From the NCBI RefSeq assembly GCF_014207355.1, contig NZ_JACHEF010000004.1, forward strand, positions 124,001 through 188,000: a stretch of DNA of 64,000 nucleotides. Reading direction: 5' to 3'. This DNA comes from Mesorhizobium sangaii (GTDB lineage: Bacteria > Pseudomonadota > Alphaproteobacteria > Rhizobiales > Rhizobiaceae). The translations under genes and the position numbers were made by a program. Within the stretch, counting starts at the first letter, position 1. Every line of letters starts with the position of its first letter. Shown piece after piece: positions 51,415 to 60,991 of this stretch. Below the pieces are notes generated by a model, which made no database searches, was not told the origin of the DNA, and worked only from the letters and a program-made list of their open reading frames with translations.

Positions 51415-53601
51415 TCAGGCGATGTCGAAACGGTCGGCGTTCATCACCTTGGTCCATGCCGCCACGAAATCCCTGGCGAACTTCGCCTTGGCGTCCGCGG
51501 TCGCATAGACTTCCGCTAGCGCGCGCAGTTGCGAATGCGAGCCGAAGATGAGGTCGGCACGGGTGCCGGTCCACTTGACTTCGCCGGTCTTGCGATCGCG
51601 GCCCTCGAACACATCCTTGGCGTCCGAGGTCGCCTTCCACTCCGTGCCCATGTCGAGCAGATTGACGAAGAAGTCGTTGCTCAGCGTTTCCGGCTGCTTG
51701 GTGAAGACACCGTGCTTGGACTGCCCAGCATTGGCGCCGAGAACGCGCAGGCCGCCAACGAGAACCGTCATCTCCGGCGCTGTCAGCGTCAGCAGTTGCG
51801 CGCGGTCGACCAGCGCTTCCTCGACGGTCAGCCGCTGCTTGCCGCTGACATAGTTGCGGAAGCCGTCAACGGTTGGTTCCAACGGCGCGAAGGAGTGGAT
51901 GTCCGTCTGCTCCTGCGAAGCATCCATGCGTCCCGGCGTAAACGGAACCGTCACGCCCTGCCCGGCGGCCTTCTCGATCGCCGCACCGCCGCCGAGAACG
52001 ATCAGGTCGGCAAGCGAGACCTTCTTGTTGCCGGTCTGCGAAGCGTTGAACGCCTTGCGGATCGATTCGAGCTTGTCGAGCACCTTGGCGAGTTCCGCCG
52101 GCTGGTTGACGGCCCAGTCCTTCTGGGGCGCAAGACGGATGCGCGCGCCATTGGCGCCGCCGCGCTTGTCGGATCCACGGAAGGTCGAGGCCGACGCCCA
52201 CGCCGTCGACACCAGCTGCGACACCGACAGGCCGGACGCCAGGATATTGGCCTTCAGCGCCGCCGCATCCTCCTCGTCGATCAGCACATGATCGACCGCC
52301 GGAATGACGTCCTGCCAGGGTAGTTTCTCGTTCGGAACCAAAGGGCCGAGATAGCGCACGAGTGGGCCCATGTCGCGGTGGGTCAGCTTGTACCAGGCGC
52401 GCGCGAACGCGTCGGCGAACTGAGCCGGGTTCTCATGGAAGCGCCGCGAGATCGTCTCGTAGGAAGGATCGAACCGCAAAGCGAGGTCGGTGGTCAGCAT
52501 GGAGGGCGCGTGGCGCTTGGCCGAATTGTGCGCATCCGGCACGCTGCCAGCACCCGCGCCGCCCTTCGGTGTCCACTGGTGCGCCCCGGCCGGGCTCTTG
52601 GTCAACTCCCATTCGAAGCCGAACAGATTGTCGAAGAAGTTGTTGCTCCACTTGGTCGGCGTCGTCGTCCAGGTGACTTCCAGGCCGCTGCCGATGGCGT
52701 CGCCGCCCTTGCCGGTGCCGAACGTGCTCGCCCAGCCAAGGCCCTGCTGCTCGATGTCGGCGCCTTCCGGCTCCACGCCGACCAGCGTCGCATCGCCGGC
52801 ACCATGGGTCTTGCCGAAGGTGTGGCCGCCGGCGATCAGCGCGACGGTCTCCTCGTCGTTCATGGCCATGCGCGCGAAGGTGTCTCTGATATCGCGCGCC
52901 GAGGCCAGCGGATCAGGCTTGCCGTTCGGTCCTTCCGGGTTGACGTAGATCAGGCCCATCTGCACGGCACCGAGCGGATCCTGGAGATCGCGGTCGCCGC
53001 TGTAGCGCTCGTCGGCCAGCCACTTGCCTTCCGGACCCCAATAGATGTCCTCCTCGGGCTCCCACACGTCGGCGCGGCCGCCGGCGAAACCGAAGGTCTT
53101 GAAGCCCATCGATTCCAGCGCGACGTTGCCGGTCAGGATCAGAAGGTCGGCCCAGGAGATCTTGCGGCCGTATTTCTGCTTGATCGGCCACAACAGCCGG
53201 CGGGCCTTGTCGAGGTTGACGTTGTCCGGCCAGCTGTTCAGCGGCGCGAAGCGCTGCTGGCCGGCCCCGGCGCCGCCACGGCCGTCGGCGATGCGGTAGG
53301 TGCCGGCGCTGTGCCACGCCATGCGGATGAACAGCGGCCCGTAGTGACCGAAATCGGCCGGCCACCACTCCTGCGAGTCCGTCATCAGCGCATGCAGGTC
53401 CTTGATCACGGCGTCGAGGTCGAGGCTCTTGAATTCCTCGGCATAGTCGAACGCCTCGCCCATCGGATCGGACAGCGGCGACTGCTGGTGGAGGATCTGG
53501 ACATTGAGCTGGTTCGGCCACCAGTCGCGGTTGACCCTGCCGACGGCTGTGTGCACGACCGGGCATTTGCCCGTGCTGGGGTCGTCAGTTTGTGCGTCCA
53601 T
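51415..53601 (-). CDS. katG: Bifunctional catalase-peroxidase KatG
   Basis: 728 residues from MDAQTDDPSTGKCPVVHTAV behind GGAG. Distal haem site FIRMAWHSAGTYRIADGRGG (Arg-Trp-His), proximal His in ALIAGGHTFGKTHGAG, and the Tyr of the Met-Tyr-Trp adduct in MGLIYVNPEGPNGKPDP. The C-terminal haem-less domain is complete. Removes hydrogen peroxide in the cytoplasm. Divergent from a LysR gene with OxyR cysteines, which should induce it under peroxide. Confidence 0.98.
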   Translation of the reverse strand: MDAQTDDPSTGKCPVVHTAVGRVNRDWWPNQLNVQILHQQSPLSDPMGEAFDYAEEFKSLDLDAVIKDLHALMTDSQEWWPADFGHYGPLFIRMAWHSAGTYRIADGRGGAGAGQQRFAPLNSWPDNVNLDKARRLLWPIKQKYGRKISWADLLILTGNVALESMGFKTFGFAGGRADVWEPEEDIYWGPEGKWLADERYSGDRDLQDPLGAVQMGLIYVNPEGPNGKPDPLASARDIRDTFARMAMNDEETVALIAGGHTFGKTHGAGDATLVGVEPEGADIEQQGLGWASTFGTGKGGDAIGSGLEVTWTTTPTKWSNNFFDNLFGFEWELTKSPAGAHQWTPKGGAGAGSVPDAHNSAKRHAPSMLTTDLALRFDPSYETISRRFHENPAQFADAFARAWYKLTHRDMGPLVRYLGPLVPNEKLPWQDVIPAVDHVLIDEEDAAALKANILASGLSVSQLVSTAWASASTFRGSDKRGGANGARIRLAPQKDWAVNQPAELAKVLDKLESIRKAFNASQTGNKKVSLADLIVLGGGAAIEKAAGQGVTVPFTPGRMDASQEQTDIHSFAPLEPTVDGFRNYVSGKQRLTVEEALVDRAQLLTLTAPEMTVLVGGLRVLGANAGQSKHGVFTKQPETLSNDFFVNLLDMGTEWKATSDAKDVFEGRDRKTGEVKWTGTRADLIFGSHSQLRALAEVYATADAKAKFARDFVAAWTKVMNADRFDIA

Positions 53602-53865
53602 GTTTTTCTCCGATCGTGGCTGTGTTGAGCTGTTTCAACTGCTGCGTGAACAAGGACAATGGATGTCCTTGGAAGCGGTCCGTTTCATGGCTGCTGCGAT
53701 GACGGTATGCCATATACGCGACCGAATATCTTGGATGTTCCTGTCGCTACGGGCGCGCCCGGACGAACCCGCCCCGGCTGCTCCTCATCTCCCTTGCAAC
53801 TCCTATAGCAAAGCTGCGCGATTAGTTTAAGTTGGATTTCCTGATTACAGCGATAAGATGACATT

Positions 53866-54816
53866 ATGACAAACCTGACGCTGAAGCAGCTGCGCTATTT
53901 CGAGGCGCTGGCGCGGCACAACCACTTCGGGCGCGCGGCCGACGCCTGCGCGATCTCCCAGCCTGCCATTTCGGTGCAGATCAGGGAATTGGAGGAAACG
54001 CTGGGCACGGAGCTTTTCGAAAGAGGCCCGCGACAGGTCCGGCTGACCAATTTCGGCGAAGAATTCGCCTTGCGCGTCCGCGACATCCTGCGTTCGGTGG
54101 ACGAACTCGCCGACCTCGCGCGCTCTTCGCGCGACAGGCTGGTTGGTCGGCTGCGCATTGGCGTTATCCCGACGATCGCGCCCTACCTCCTGCCGACGAT
54201 CATCGGCAACCTTTCAAGCATGCATGATGGCCTCGATATCCATGTGCGCGAGACGCAGACCCAGAAGCTGATCCAGGAACTGGCGGACGGTCGGCTCGAT
54301 GCGGCCATCGTTGCCTTGCCGGTGTCCGAACCGTCATTGACGGAAATTGTGCTGTTTGCCGAGACGTTCGTCCTGGTCCGGCCCGGCGAAGACGAGGGAA
54401 AACCGGTCCCCAATCGTGAAATGCTGCGTGAGATGCGGCTGCTCCTGCTGGAAGAAGGCCATTGTTTCCGCGACCAGGCACTCTCCTTCTGCAACATGCA
54501 TTCGGCGCGGCCACGCGAGTTGCTGGACGGCAGTTCGCTGTCGACCCTGGTCCAGATGGTCAGCGCCGGCATCGGCGTCACCTTGATCCCGGAAATGGCC
54601 GTGCCGGTGGAGACGCGCTCGGCGTCGGTCTCCATCGCCCGCTTCAGGAGCCCCCAGCCCTCGCGGACGATCGGCATGATCTGGCGCAAGACCAGCCCGA
54701 TCGCCAAGCAGCTGCTGCGGATTTCCGAAATCGTTCGGCAGTCGGCCGACACGTTGCGCGCGCAGCACAATCCGACACCGCTTGCGCACCTGCTGAACCT
54801 GACGGCAACCGCCTGA
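53866..54816 (+). CDS. oxyR: Hydrogen-peroxide-sensing LysR regulator OxyR
   Basis: 316 residues from MTNLTLKQLRYFEALARHNH. HTH in residues 18-60 (GRAADACAISQPAISVQIRE). The regulatory domain contains Cys200 and Cys209 (EEGHCFRDQALSFC), matching Cys199/Cys208 that form the redox disulphide in E. coli OxyR. Divergent from katG with 264 bases between, where its binding sites must lie; I could not single out one site with confidence. Confidence 0.94.
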   Translation: MTNLTLKQLRYFEALARHNHFGRAADACAISQPAISVQIRELEETLGTELFERGPRQVRLTNFGEEFALRVRDILRSVDELADLARSSRDRLVGRLRIGVIPTIAPYLLPTIIGNLSSMHDGLDIHVRETQTQKLIQELADGRLDAAIVALPVSEPSLTEIVLFAETFVLVRPGEDEGKPVPNREMLREMRLLLLEEGHCFRDQALSFCNMHSARPRELLDGSSLSTLVQMVSAGIGVTLIPEMAVPVETRSASVSIARFRSPQPSRTIGMIWRKTSPIAKQLLRISEIVRQSADTLRAQHNPTPLAHLLNLTATA

Positions 54817-54934
54817 CAAACGACATGGTCTCCGGCTTCGCGTGTTAGCTTGCGGCTTGCTTAGACCAATTGTTAAAACACCGCTGGGAGCCTGCTAAAC
54901 AAGATGTGTTTCGCCGATTGGCGCGAGGCGATCT

Positions 54935-55978
54935 ATGATCGATTCGCGGCGGCAACACCGCGAGGAATTGCGAACGGGCGGGAGAAGTGATCCGGTGCGG
55001 TTGAGATCTGTCCCTCTGGGTGTCGTCGCCAGCCTCATCCTCGCTGTCATCGCCCTGACGGTGTCGGCGCGGTCGTTTGCCGCCCCTCCCGATGTTCCCG
55101 CCTGGCTGCAGGCCCATGTCGGCGACAGCGACGGTCTGATCTCGCAGGTGGTCCTTGAGCGGGCGCGCGCGCTTTACCTGAAAAAGGTGGCGCAAGGCGC
55201 GGTCAGAAACCCCTGCTATTTCGCCATGGACGCCACACGACCCGGCGATCTCGGCAATGGCGTGCTCGGGCGCCGGTATTATGTCATCTGCGAAGCCAGC
55301 CAGTCGTTTCGCGCAATTCCGTCGGGTCACGGCGGCGGCCGCAATCTGAAAGGCACTGTCAATTTTTCAAATGGCAGGCGATGCTCGAAGAATTTCGGCA
55401 ACGCCATGGATTCGGAACTGACCGCAGGCGGCGCCTACGTGACCCGCGAGGCAAAAACCTCGTTCAAGGGCTTTTATAGCACCGGCGCCAAACAGGCTGC
55501 GGCTTTCCTGCGCACATTCATACAGTTCGACGGCGAAGGCGAAGCCGCCAACGCCAGGCAGCGGGTGATCGGCGGCCATGCGGCGCAGGTGCTGCGCGCC
55601 CAGTGCATGCGCAAAAATCCGAACAGCTCATATGCCGACCATGACGGTTTGGTGCCGTTCGGCAAGCTGGTGGACTATCCTGGCGGCCGCAGCAATGGCT
55701 GCACCAGCTGGTCGCCGGCGGACGCGCGGCAGATCATCTCGATGGTGAAGGACAATCCGACTACACTCTACATCTATCCGGAATCACGCGACATTGCCGC
55801 GGTAGTGGCACACCGTTCGCAGTCGGGCGGTGTGCCCTACTGGAACGCATCCTGCCTGAAGGAAATCGGCGCGCCGAAATTCTGGCCGAGAAAAACCCTC
55901 GAGCCGATCATCGCCCAATACAAGACGGATCATCCGGTACCGCCGCCCCAGCCACTGCCGATCTGCAAGGGGTCTTGA
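54935..55978 (+). CDS. L,D-transpeptidase-like (YkuD_2-type) exported protein
   Basis: 347 residues. A basic N-terminus then a hydrophobic segment (VPLGVVASLILAVIALTVSA) gives an uncleaved anchor or signal peptide. The middle has FAMDATRPGDLGNGVLGRRY and SGHGGGRNLKG, then His215 in IGGHAAQVL and Cys256 in GGRSNGCTSWSPADARQI. His and SxGC are the catalytic elements of the murein L,D-transpeptidase fold in the YkuD_2 family. Likely acts on peptidoglycan in the periplasm. After the stop the same frame stays open for 48 more codons to 56125, possibly a former longer C-terminus. Confidence 0.75.
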   Translation: MIDSRRQHREELRTGGRSDPVRLRSVPLGVVASLILAVIALTVSARSFAAPPDVPAWLQAHVGDSDGLISQVVLERARALYLKKVAQGAVRNPCYFAMDATRPGDLGNGVLGRRYYVICEASQSFRAIPSGHGGGRNLKGTVNFSNGRRCSKNFGNAMDSELTAGGAYVTREAKTSFKGFYSTGAKQAAAFLRTFIQFDGEGEAANARQRVIGGHAAQVLRAQCMRKNPNSSYADHDGLVPFGKLVDYPGGRSNGCTSWSPADARQIISMVKDNPTTLYIYPESRDIAAVVAHRSQSGGVPYWNASCLKEIGAPKFWPRKTLEPIIAQYKTDHPVPPPQPLPICKGS

Positions 55979-56160
55979 ATTCCACACCCGGATAGGCTGC
56001 CGCCCAGCCAGGCGATGCTGTCGGCGCTCTCGGGAGGGCCTTTCACCGAAGACGAGATCAGGCACCTGATCCGCATCGTTGTCGAAGGCATTCGTGAACG
56101 ATCAGGCCGAATTGGCAACCGCTGACGGTCGCAAGCCGCGGTCAGCGATGGGCGGCAAGC

Positions 56161-56610
56161 CTACTGCAGCAGACCCTTGACGATGCCGCTTGCCTTGCCG
56201 AAATCCATCTGGCCGGCATATTTCTGCTTCAGCGCGGCGATCACTTTGCCCATGTCCTTCTGGCTGGCCGCACCCGTCGCCGCGATCGCCTCGCGTGCCG
56301 CCACGGCCACCGCAGCATCATCCAGTTGCGTCGGCAGGAAGGCGCGGATGATCTCCATCTCGCCACGCTCTTGCGCTGCCAGTTCCGGCCGCTTGCCGTC
56401 GTCGAAAGCCTTGGCCGACTCCTCGCGCTGCTTCACCATCTTAGCCAGTATCTGCAGGATTTCCTCGTCACCCGCCGGTTCCTTGCCGGCGCCACGATTG
56501 GCGATGTCGCGGTCGTGGATGGCCGCCTGGATCAGCCGCAATGTCGGCAGCCGGTGCTTGTCCTGCGCCTTCATCGCGTTCTTCAGGGATTCGGCGATTT
56601 TGCCACGCAT
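56161..56610 (-). CDS. GatB/YqeY-domain protein
   Basis: 149 residues from MRGKIAESLKNAMKAQDKHR behind GAAGGAGAA. LPTLRLIQAAIHDRDI, MVKQREESAKAFDDGKRPEL, EIIRAFLPTQLDD and DMGKVIAALKQKYAGQMDFG are the standard YqeY blocks. It resembles the tRNA-binding tail of the GatB amidotransferase subunit; the precise role is unproven. Divergent from carA. In many alphaproteobacteria this gene lies between carA and dnaG. Confidence 0.95.
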   Translation of the reverse strand: MRGKIAESLKNAMKAQDKHRLPTLRLIQAAIHDRDIANRGAGKEPAGDEEILQILAKMVKQREESAKAFDDGKRPELAAQERGEMEIIRAFLPTQLDDAAVAVAAREAIAATGAASQKDMGKVIAALKQKYAGQMDFGKASGIVKGLLQ

Positions 56611-56887
56611 GGTGCTTTCTCCTTCGATCGGCGCGGACAATAGCGGCGGGGACATGCCAACGCAAACCCTGATATTGCCAGGCAAACCACTGATATTGCT
56701 TGACGAAATAAATCGGAGTCCGATTTCGCATGATCATTGACCGCTTTGCGCCCTTCCCCTATGTACTGGGCCTTGCATGAACTGAAGCTTGACTGCGTGG
56801 AAGCCGCGAAATCGCCGCTTCGCGCTATTTGCCGCGCAGATGGTCCGCCGGGCCGATTGCAGCACGCAGACTGACAGGAGCGCCGCC

Positions 56888-58093
56888 ATGGCCGAGATGA
56901 CCCCCGCTTGGGCAACCGAAAAGCCGACCGCCCTTCTGGTTCTGGCCGACGGCACCGTCATCGAGGGTCGCGGCCTGGGCGCCACCGGATCCGCCGTTGC
57001 CGAAGTCTGCTTCAACACCGCGCTGACCGGCTACCAGGAGATCCTCACCGACCCGTCCTATGCCGGCCAGATCGTCACCTTCACCTTCCCGCATATCGGC
57101 AACATCGGCACCAATGACGAGGACATCGAGGACCTCAATCCGGCCGCCCGCGCCGGTGCGGTCGGCGCCGTGTTCAAGGCCGATGTCACCGACCCGTCGA
57201 ACTACCGCGCCGGCACCGGTCTCGACCAGTGGCTGAAGAAGCGCGGCATCGTCGCCCTGTCGGGCATCGACACCCGCGCGCTCACCGCGCTGATCCGTGA
57301 AAAGGGCATGCCCAACGCCGTCATTGCGCACGCGCCCGATGGCGTCTTCGACCTCGACGACCTGAAGCAGCGCGCCGCCGCATGGTCGGGCCTTATCGGG
57401 CTCGATCTCGCCAAGGAAGTCACATCCGGCCAGTCCTCGGTCTGGCGTGAGACGCCATGGGTCTGGAACGAAGGCTTTGGCGAACAGGCCGAGCCTTCGA
57501 TGCATGTCGTTGCCATCGACTACGGCGTCAAGCGCAACATCTTGCGCCTGCTCGCCGGCCTCGGCGCCAAGGTCACCGTGGTGCCGGCCAAGACCGGCGC
57601 TGAAGAAATCCTTGCCATGCAGCCCGACGGCATCTTCCTCTCCAACGGCCCCGGCGATCCCGAAGCCACCGGCGACTATGCCGTGCCGGTCATCCAGGAC
57701 CTGCTGAAGACCGACATCCCGGTGTTCGGCATCTGCCTTGGCCACCAGATGCTGGCGCTGGCGCTGGGCGGCAAGACCGCCAAGATGCATCAGGGCCATC
57801 ACGGCGCCAACCATCCGGTCAAGGACCACACCACCGGCAAGGTCGAGATCGTCTCCATGAACCACGGCTTTGCCGTCGATGCGGACTCGCTGCCATCAGG
57901 CGTCGAGGAAACCCATGTTTCGCTCTTCGACGGTTCGAATTGCGGCATCACGCTGACCGGCCGGCCGGTGTTCTCGGTCCAGCATCATCCCGAGGCCTCG
58001 CCCGGCCCGCAGGATTCGCACTATCTGTTCCGCCGCTTCGTCAACCTGATCCGCGAAAAGCGCGGCGAGGAATTGCTGGCGGAGCGGGCTTAA
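56888..58093 (+). CDS. carA: Carbamoyl-phosphate synthase small subunit
   Basis: 401 residues from MAEMTPAWATEKPTALLVLA behind ACAGGAG. The N-terminal domain has FNTALTGYQEILTDPSYAGQ; the C-terminal class I glutamine amidotransferase has FLSNGPGDPEATGDY, the nucleophile Cys in VFGICLGHQMLALALGG, and the His-Glu pair in FSVQHHPEASPGP. Delivers ammonia from glutamine to CarB for arginine and pyrimidine synthesis. carB is not in the window. Confidence 0.98.
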   Translation: MAEMTPAWATEKPTALLVLADGTVIEGRGLGATGSAVAEVCFNTALTGYQEILTDPSYAGQIVTFTFPHIGNIGTNDEDIEDLNPAARAGAVGAVFKADVTDPSNYRAGTGLDQWLKKRGIVALSGIDTRALTALIREKGMPNAVIAHAPDGVFDLDDLKQRAAAWSGLIGLDLAKEVTSGQSSVWRETPWVWNEGFGEQAEPSMHVVAIDYGVKRNILRLLAGLGAKVTVVPAKTGAEEILAMQPDGIFLSNGPGDPEATGDYAVPVIQDLLKTDIPVFGICLGHQMLALALGGKTAKMHQGHHGANHPVKDHTTGKVEIVSMNHGFAVDADSLPSGVEETHVSLFDGSNCGITLTGRPVFSVQHHPEASPGPQDSHYLFRRFVNLIREKRGEELLAERA

Positions 58094-58144
58094 GCGGAAG
58101 CGTTGCGTCGCTCCACGCCACAAACAACGTCGTCTTCAAAATGA

Positions 58145-58453
58145 CTACGCCACCGGCCGGCCTTCGCTGACTTCCAGAATGGCGAACCATTGCTGGCGGT
58201 CGAGGCTGATCTCCAGCGCCTTGACCATAGCGGCCAGCCGTTCCGGCTTCATCTAACCCAGCACCGGCACCAGCCGCGCCGGATTGCGCTGCAGCTAGGC
58301 GATGGCGACGGCAGCGAGATCGCCGGCACCGATTTCGGCAGCCACTGCAGCAAGCGCGCGAGCGGCACCGTCGAGCAGGCGTCAGGCGCCGAAGACCAGC
58401 CGCGACAGCGACGGCCCGTTCTTGGTCAGAGCGATGCGCCCGTCACGGCTCAT
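58145..58453 (-). pseudogene. Aldo/keto reductase (YdhF-like) remnant
   Basis: A 103-codon frame begins MSRDGRIALTKNGPSLSRLV and FGA, then TGA where a Trp is expected (…YGxWR in relatives). It jumps to the family's C-terminal part: LAAVAAEIGAGDLAAVAIA, TAG (Trp expected), LQRNPARLVPVLG, TAG, MKPERLAAMVKALEISLDRQ, QWFAILEVSEGRPVA, stop. About 200 central residues, including the catalytic Tyr/Lys, are deleted, and three stops interrupt what is left. Its ATG overlaps the stop of the upstream MFS gene, so the two were once an operon. Confidence 0.88.
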
Positions 58454-59715
58454 ATCTGCGCTCCATCTTCCGCCACGCTGGTGGTGACGCTTCTGAGCGC
58501 CACCGGCTTTGCCACCTTGGTGACGAAGACGATGAGCGCCAGCGTCAGGAAAAATGCGCCTAGCAGATAGGGCGCGCCGCCGAAGGTCACGGGTGCATTC
58601 GGCCCGGTGAACCATGAAAAGATCGCCGTATAGAGCAGCGGAGTGATGATCGAGGTGATCGAAAAGATCGAGGTCATCGCGCCTTGCAGTTCGCCTTGCG
58701 CCGAAGGCGGCACCTTGGCGGCGGCGAGGCTCCTCAGCGGCGGATCGGCCAGCGCTTCCAGGCAGCCGACGACGATCACCGCATAGATCATCCACCCTTG
58801 CGACGCGAAGGCGTAGCCGAAGGCGCTGAGCGCCGTAAAGGTAAGGCCGATGACTGCCGTCTTCCACTCGCCAAGCCTGGGGATCGCGCGCGGCAGCACC
58901 GTCGCCATGACGATCGCCCCGCACAGGCCGAAGGCGCCGAGCGAAAAGCCGATCTGCTGCTCGCTCCAGCCATAGCGGTAGTTAGAGACGAACGACCACA
59001 CCGCCGGATACATCATGTGCCCGAGCGTCATCAGGAAGAAGACAAGCCCGATCCAGCCGATGCCTTTGTATTGGCGCATCTGCAGGAGCGTCCCAACCGG
59101 GTTCGCGCGTTTCCACTCGAAGCGGCGACGATGCTTGTCGTCGAGCGTTTCAGGCAACAGGAACAGCGCAATCAGGAAGTTCACGAAAGCCAGCCCGGCG
59201 GCGAAATAGAACGGCACGCGCGGCCCGAACGTGCCGAGCAGCCCGCCCAGAACTGGCCCGATGACGAAGCCGACGCCAAAAGCGATGCCGAGCAGGCCGA
59301 AATTCTTCGCCCGGTTCTCATCGTTGGAGATGTCGGCGATGAAGGCGGATGTCGTCGAATAGCTGGCGCCGGAAATGCCGGCCAGCACGCGCCCGATGAA
59401 CAGCATCGGGTAGGACCAGGCGATGGCGCAGATCAGGTTGTCGATGGAAAAGGTCAGCACCGAGGCGAGCAGGATCGGCCGCCGTCCGAACCGGTCGCTC
59501 AAGCCGCCCATAATGGGCGCGAAGAAGAACTGCATCGCCGCATAGACGAAGAACAGCCAACCGCCCTCGATCGCCGCTCCGCTGATGCTGACGCCGGTCA
59601 ACTCCCTGAGATAGGCCGGCAGCACCGGCATGATCATGCCGAAGCCGATGATGTCGAGCAGCAGCGTGGTGAAGACGAGCGCAAGGCCCCGTCTGGCGGT
59701 TTTAGGGTCGATCAT
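58450..59715 (-). CDS. MFS exporter, TetA-like
   Basis: 421 residues with twelve membrane segments. It starts MIDPKTARRGLALVFTTLLL DIIGFGM-type; key motifs are the loop GGLSDRFGRRPILLASVL and segment 5 motif C (FGLLGIAFGVGFVIGPVLGG), with SYSTTSAFIADISNDENRAK as in TetA proteins. Probably a proton-coupled drug or metabolite exporter; tetracycline is not implied by sequence alone. Coupled by ATGA to the dead aldo/keto reductase gene downstream. Confidence 0.92.
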   Translation of the reverse strand: MIDPKTARRGLALVFTTLLLDIIGFGMIMPVLPAYLRELTGVSISGAAIEGGWLFFVYAAMQFFFAPIMGGLSDRFGRRPILLASVLTFSIDNLICAIAWSYPMLFIGRVLAGISGASYSTTSAFIADISNDENRAKNFGLLGIAFGVGFVIGPVLGGLLGTFGPRVPFYFAAGLAFVNFLIALFLLPETLDDKHRRRFEWKRANPVGTLLQMRQYKGIGWIGLVFFLMTLGHMMYPAVWSFVSNYRYGWSEQQIGFSLGAFGLCGAIVMATVLPRAIPRLGEWKTAVIGLTFTALSAFGYAFASQGWMIYAVIVVGCLEALADPPLRSLAAAKVPPSAQGELQGAMTSIFSITSIITPLLYTAIFSWFTGPNAPVTFGGAPYLLGAFFLTLALIVFVTKVAKPVALRSVTTSVAEDGAQI

Positions 59716-59871
59716 GAAGGGTCAAGCTCCTCTGCTCGCCCTGGGGCGCAGGCGGACGCACCTTATAGGCGAGCCTGCCGCAAGGAACAATGAGGGAACA
59801 GGCCGGATTTTTTCATCCTGACATCCCCTGACGACACCTTCGCCGTCAGGACAGTCTGGGAAAACCGTCGC

Positions 59872-60798
59872 TCAGATCGGGCCGCTCAACGTGTTGCAAT
59901 CCGAAAGCTTGCCGCTCTTGTAACCGCGCGCCAGCCAGGTTTGCCGCTGCTGCGAGGTGCCGTGGTTGAAGCTTTCCGGCACGACATAGCCTTGCGTCTT
60001 CTTCTGCAGCGTGTCGTCGCCGATCTGCTTGGCGGCGTTCAGCGCGCTCTCCATGTCGCCCTGCTCCAATATGCCCTTCTGCGCGGTGTAATGCGCCCAC
60101 ACGCCGGCAAAGCAGTCGGCCTGAAGCTCGATGCGCACCGACAGTTGGTTGGCATCGGCTTCGCTCATGCCTTGCCGCATCTGGTTGAACTTAGACATGA
60201 TGCCGGTCAGGTTCTGCACATGGTGGCCAACCTCATGCGCGACCACATAGGCCCGGGCGAACTCGCCCGAGGCGCCGAATTGCTGGTCGAGCTGCTGGAA
60301 GAAGGTCATGTCGAGATAGACCTTGTGGTCGCCGGGACAATAGAACGGTCCGGCTGCAGCGGAGGCAAAGCCGCAGGCCGAGCGGATCTGGCCGCTGAAC
60401 AGCACCAGCTTCGGGTCTTCGTAGGTCAGGCCCTGCGATTTGAAGATGCCGGTCCAGGTGTCTTCGGTCTCGGCCAGCACGGTGGCGACGAACTGCTTCA
60501 TCTCGTCGTTGGCGGGCGCACCCGCGCCGCTGTCCTGGCCACCGCTGTCGTCGGTGATCTGGCCGCCGCCGCCCGGCAGCAGGCCGCCGTCGCCGCCACC
60601 CAGGATCGTCGACGGATCGAAGCCGAAATACCATCCGGCCAGCACCACCAGGATGACGAGGAAGATGCTGCCGCCGCCCCCGGCGCGACCGCCGATCGGA
60701 ATGCGGAATTGACCGGGGCTGCCGCCGCCGAGCCCGCCGCCGCTGTCGCTGCGGTCGTCCTCGATATTATCACTCTGACGACGGCCTCTCCAGAGCAT
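59872..60798 (-). CDS. Neutral zinc metallopeptidase, YpfJ/PF04228 type
   Basis: 308 residues from MLWRGRRQSDNIEDDRSDSG behind GAGGAG. One membrane segment (IFLVILVVLAGWYFGF, about residue 45) after a Gly-rich stretch. The peptidase motif HEVGHH is in ARAYVVAHEVGHHVQNLTGI, and LSVRIELQADCFAGVWAHYT provides the third ligand region. Predicted periplasmic, membrane-anchored. The N-terminus (WRGRRQSDNIEDDR) is the hallmark of this family. Substrate unknown. Confidence 0.95.
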   Translation of the reverse strand: MLWRGRRQSDNIEDDRSDSGGGLGGGSPGQFRIPIGGRAGGGGSIFLVILVVLAGWYFGFDPSTILGGGDGGLLPGGGGQITDDSGGQDSGAGAPANDEMKQFVATVLAETEDTWTGIFKSQGLTYEDPKLVLFSGQIRSACGFASAAAGPFYCPGDHKVYLDMTFFQQLDQQFGASGEFARAYVVAHEVGHHVQNLTGIMSKFNQMRQGMSEADANQLSVRIELQADCFAGVWAHYTAQKGILEQGDMESALNAAKQIGDDTLQKKTQGYVVPESFNHGTSQQRQTWLARGYKSGKLSDCNTLSGPI

Positions 60799-60991
60799 GG
60801 CAACTCCTCGCGCTGCGAACTTCCCCATTGTTCCGGCATGGCCGGCTCAACCCAACAAACAATTATCCCAATGGTTGCACCAAGTCACAGCATTTTTCGA
60901 GACTGCGCCCTGCCGATATGGCGGCCCCGCCGCTCTGGCAGAGACCACGGAAGGCCTGTAGCATCGCCGCAATCGGAGGGGTGATCGAGGC

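Noticed and set aside
52378..53628. Plus-strand 416-codon frame opposite katG
   Set aside because: katG is unmistakable on the minus strand; the frame has no start signal.
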